Source of the DNA: Paraburkholderia phenazinium
Lineage (GTDB): Bacteria; Pseudomonadota; Gammaproteobacteria; Burkholderiales; Burkholderiaceae
NCBI RefSeq assembly: GCF_900141745.1
Contig: NZ_FSRM01000002.1
Span: 806,001 to 870,000, forward strand
Direction of reading: 5' to 3'
DNA: 64,000 bases
A program made the translations under genes and the position numbers. The notes under the pieces were generated by a model that saw only the letters and a list, made by a program, of their open reading frames with translations, was not told the origin of the DNA and did not search any database. This document shows, in pieces, positions 61,876 through 64,000 of the stretch. How positions within the stretch are numbered: the first letter of the stretch is position 1; every line of letters starts with the position of its first letter.

Positions 61876-62274
61876 ATGAACGAACTCACATCTCATCATG
61901 CCGACCAAGGACTGGCTGCGCTGCGTTTCCAGGCCGCGGCGCGCGATCTTGAACACATCGTCCGCAGCGTCGCTGCTCGCTATATCGTCCAGCAAGTACC
62001 GTTAACCTGGCGGCTACTGCACGCCATCGAGGCGGAAGCGCTCGCTGACCTTGGTTTCGCCGGCCGGCACGACGCGCTGATGCTTGGGTTGTTCCAGCGT
62101 CCTTCTGCGCTTCCTTATCCGGAAACTGACGAGCCTGTGGATTTCGGCGCGTCGAACGCTTTGCCAGCCGTGTTCGCGTTTGCGGTATGTGTATATGAAG
62201 AGGCCCATCGCAGGGCCGCGCAAGCGGCGCCCACTCGCGGCACGCCTCGCCGCGCGCGGGCGTGGGGTGGGTGA
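61876..62274 (+). CDS. SOS-box-controlled hypothetical protein
   Basis: A 132-residue protein (MNELTSHHADQGLAALRFQA start). The middle is helical (HIVRSVAARYIVQQVPLTWR, LLHAIEAEALADLGFAGRHD), and the C-terminus is an Ala/Arg-rich tail that may be disordered. GGAG precedes the ATG. I recognise no DNA-repair, toxin or inhibitor family, but the LexA box argues for a DNA-damage role. It precedes the recombinase-like gene by about 108 bp. Confidence 0.7.
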   Translation: MNELTSHHADQGLAALRFQAAARDLEHIVRSVAARYIVQQVPLTWRLLHAIEAEALADLGFAGRHDALMLGLFQRPSALPYPETDEPVDFGASNALPAVFAFAVCVYEEAHRRAAQAAPTRGTPRRARAWGG

Positions 62275-62382
62275 GTCCCAAGGATCGGGTGGGTCTGCCC
62301 TGGTTTGATCTGTTAGATAGGTTTGTTCTCGGTCTGGAGTAGACTGACCTACAATGATACGCAACTAACAGTAGATCATTTC

Positions 62383-63444
62383 ATGGCCGCTCCCCACTCG
62401 CCCGGCTCCGCCGACCGAGACATCCCAGCTACCGATCTCTTCGACCAGGAACGCGAAGACTGGCGTCGCGATCCGCGCATCGCCTTCGACGCATGGCTCG
62501 CCAAACAGCACTTTCGTCGATCTTCGGCCGAGGTGTACCAGGCACAGTGGGGACTCTTTCTTGACTGGCTAAAAGTTAGGCATGCCAATCTGATCACCGT
62601 CGACGGAAAAACCATTGCCGACTTTGTTGCCGGACTGGCAATCCGAAAACCGCAGCGTGTACGGTATTTACGTTTGATCGAACGGGTGCTCGACCACGTT
62701 CGTGAGATCGAATCCGCGTCAACGAACCCCGCGCGATTTATCGCGCAGGACGGCGAGGCCGCCTGGCGCAATGCACGCGACAACGAGCCCACGGGTTTTC
62801 TCACTACCCACGAGCGAGCACTACTGATCGCACATCTGTTCTCGCCGGTGACCGACCTCACTGCGGCTCAGCGTTGGAGGGAACGTCGCGATCGGGCGTT
62901 GATTGCTGTGTTCCTTGGTGGAGGATTGAAAACAGGTGAAGCTCGAACGCTTACGGTTAGTTGCGTTGTAGCGGGGTCGCCTTGGGTCATAGTCGAGTCA
63001 CCCAATCCAATGATGACCCGGCGCACACGGTTATCGCCATTTGCCATCGCTGCGCTCGACGCATGGCTCGCGGAGCGGCGCCTGTGTGAACTCGCCGGCA
63101 ATCTCGTATTTCCGGCGTCTCCTTCTGGACGGCCAATGCACAAGGCAACGATGCTGCGTTCTATCGATGCATTGATCGACGCTGCTGGCTTCGCCGAGTC
63201 GCGCGAATCGCGGGCAAGTCCGCAGACCTTACGCAATACCTTCGCCGCCGATCTGTTTGAGACGGGCGTCGCGCCGGATCTGGTGGGTGAGTGGCTAGGA
63301 TTCATGCAGCCGGTTTCTGCGGCTCGACTCCACCGGGCATGGAAGGCATGGTCGGATCAGCAGAAAATTCCGACCTGCGACGAGGCAGATTCCACCGGGC
63401 CCTCTGGAAGGACAAGTCCGCGTGGCGGGCCTTCGACTGGTTAA
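62383..63444 (+). CDS. Tyrosine-recombinase-fold protein with degenerate active site
   Basis: A 353-residue protein with a SAM-like N-terminal DNA-binding domain (about 30-120; AFDAWLAKQHFRRSSAEVYQ) and a tyrosine-recombinase C-terminal domain. Comparison with XerC/D: box I reads FLGGGLKTGEARTL (Arg to Lys), box II SPQTLRNTFAADLF (His to Gln, Arg kept), the H/W site reads GEWLGFMQ (His to Phe), and the Tyr region SAARLHRAW has no Tyr. So most catalytic residues are lost while the fold is kept. The final 30 residues are low-complexity. It is probably a DNA-binding or architectural protein. Confidence 0.75.
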   Translation: MAAPHSPGSADRDIPATDLFDQEREDWRRDPRIAFDAWLAKQHFRRSSAEVYQAQWGLFLDWLKVRHANLITVDGKTIADFVAGLAIRKPQRVRYLRLIERVLDHVREIESASTNPARFIAQDGEAAWRNARDNEPTGFLTTHERALLIAHLFSPVTDLTAAQRWRERRDRALIAVFLGGGLKTGEARTLTVSCVVAGSPWVIVESPNPMMTRRTRLSPFAIAALDAWLAERRLCELAGNLVFPASPSGRPMHKATMLRSIDALIDAAGFAESRESRASPQTLRNTFAADLFETGVAPDLVGEWLGFMQPVSAARLHRAWKAWSDQQKIPTCDEADSTGPSGRTSPRGGPSTG

Positions 63445-63465
63445 CAGTGTGAAAATCAGCCCGGA

Positions 63466-63540
63466 AAGGCTCACCTTTCCGGTCCCGAATTACCTCACCT
63501 TTCGCCGGATGCCGAGATGACCACGAGGTGAAGTGAGTGT
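63466..63540 (+). repeat. CTCACCT motifs between convergent genes
   Basis: GCTCACCTTTCCGG, CCTCACCTTTCGCCGG and the inverted GAGGTGAAGTGAG lie together in the gap between the recombinase-like gene and the zinc-ribbon gene. The CTCACCT core equals that of the 53.7-54.5 kb tandem array. Confidence 0.6.
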
Positions 63541-63542
63541 GG

Positions 63543-63995
63543 TTACGCTACGGAACTCACCGGCCTAACGGCCAAAAACCGCGTGACGGCCTCGAGCCGT
63601 GAATGTCCGAGCCCTGACGAGTGCTCACACTCGGGACACTGAAGTTCGAACCGGTGATCGACTTCAGAGAGCTCGGGTTCACCTTCCTCGCATTTTGGAC
63701 AACGCAACGGAAGCGTGACATGACCGTCGGCAACCGTGCCGATCGTCGCGAGGTCATCGGCACTCAAGCGGCCGGTATTGGCAAGCGTGCACAACAGGGC
63801 GGCGACTTCCGGATCTACGCCTTGCTGCGCGCGTAGCAGCGCAATTTCACCTGTTAGTGCATCGAGCTCGTCGGACTGTTCGCGCAGTTGAGCGTCCAGC
63901 CGGTCGCCTCGCGCTTTTGCCGCAGCGATTTGCTGAATGAACTCGAATTCTTTCCGGCTGGCATCGCGAACGCCGGACTGATAGGTCGCCGCCAT
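63543..63995 (-). CDS. Coiled-coil zinc-ribbon protein (may be partial at the right edge)
   Basis: At least 150 residues. The N-terminal part is a coiled coil (about 15-60; RKEFEFIQQIAAAKARGDRL, REQSDELDALTGEIALLRAQ). The C-terminal part is a zinc ribbon with CPKCEEGEPELSEVDHRFEL and QCPECEH (two C-x2-C pairs). An ATG is present at 63995, but only 5 bases remain, so the true start may lie outside. The architecture recalls plasmid partition or KfrA-like accessory proteins, but I cannot confirm that. Convergent with the recombinase-like gene. Confidence 0.65.
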   Translation of the reverse strand: MAATYQSGVRDASRKEFEFIQQIAAAKARGDRLDAQLREQSDELDALTGEIALLRAQQGVDPEVAALLCTLANTGRLSADDLATIGTVADGHVTLPLRCPKCEEGEPELSEVDHRFELQCPECEHSSGLGHSRLEAVTRFLAVRPVSSVA

Positions 63996-64000
63996 GCTTC

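Overview
The window is chromosomal DNA of a GC-rich betaproteobacterium of the Burkholderiaceae, most likely Paraburkholderia or a close relative. This rests on recognisable protein families (YSC84 lipoprotein, DUF1840, HPP-CBS, split PntAA/PntAB/PntB transhydrogenase, tdh-kbl with a divergent XRE-cupin regulator) and on codon use; no rRNA or tRNA was found to fix the genus. The tdh-kbl pair beside a recombinase-like gene and an iteron-like repeat suggests a secondary chromosome near its origin, but that is inference.

Layout. 0-2.8 kb: sparse small hypothetical genes and decayed sequence. 2.8-33 kb: a low-oxygen/acid stress island. It holds a divergent Nramp transporter, Crp-type regulators, two PRC-barrel/YSC84 envelope units, a glutamate decarboxylase-antiporter pair (gadB-gadC), a universal stress protein, a giant CheB-CheR-PAS-kinase-receiver fusion, an operon of aldehyde dehydrogenase, the three transhydrogenase subunits and an alcohol dehydrogenase, a hemerythrin, a CHASE/PAS kinase with NarL-type regulator, a lone receiver, a true Fe-S FNR, acetyl-CoA synthetase and an acetate transporter. 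FNR boxes and a second recurring palindrome (GTACG-N4-CGTAC) lie in the promoter regions. Several genes here exist as amputated remnants (gadC piece, kinase tail, PRC-barrel tail, atpD head), so the island has been rearranged repeatedly.

33-39 kb: a hypothetical/housekeeping patch (TPR protein, NagD-type phosphatase, two GNAT acetyltransferases, membrane proteins) with degenerate dispersed repeats between genes. 39-50.2 kb: a compact block of six transcription units (ClC-cfa, usp-cysM-small membrane protein, marR-ClC, HPP-CBS, DUF1840, small membrane protein-usp-hypothetical). Each has a near-identical AT-rich inverted repeat (TATATNTCA-N5-TGATATA) upstream, and one site sits directly before the marR gene. 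I read this as a self-contained MarR regulon, and it is the most striking system in the window.

50.4-55.9 kb: a mobile/accessory scar with a serine-recombinase remnant, a broken outer-membrane gene, an AbiE-type toxin-antitoxin pair whose toxin has lost its middle, a 221-bp tandem repeat packed with same-direction CTCACC motifs, a truncated IS110 transposase, and an apparent transposon end. 55.9-64 kb: core-like genes (outer-membrane barrel, NTF2-like protein, TetR regulator, YceI lipoprotein, tdh-kbl and its regulator), then a LexA-box gene, a tyrosine-recombinase homologue lacking most catalytic residues, CTCACC motifs again, and a zinc-ribbon protein that may run off the right edge.
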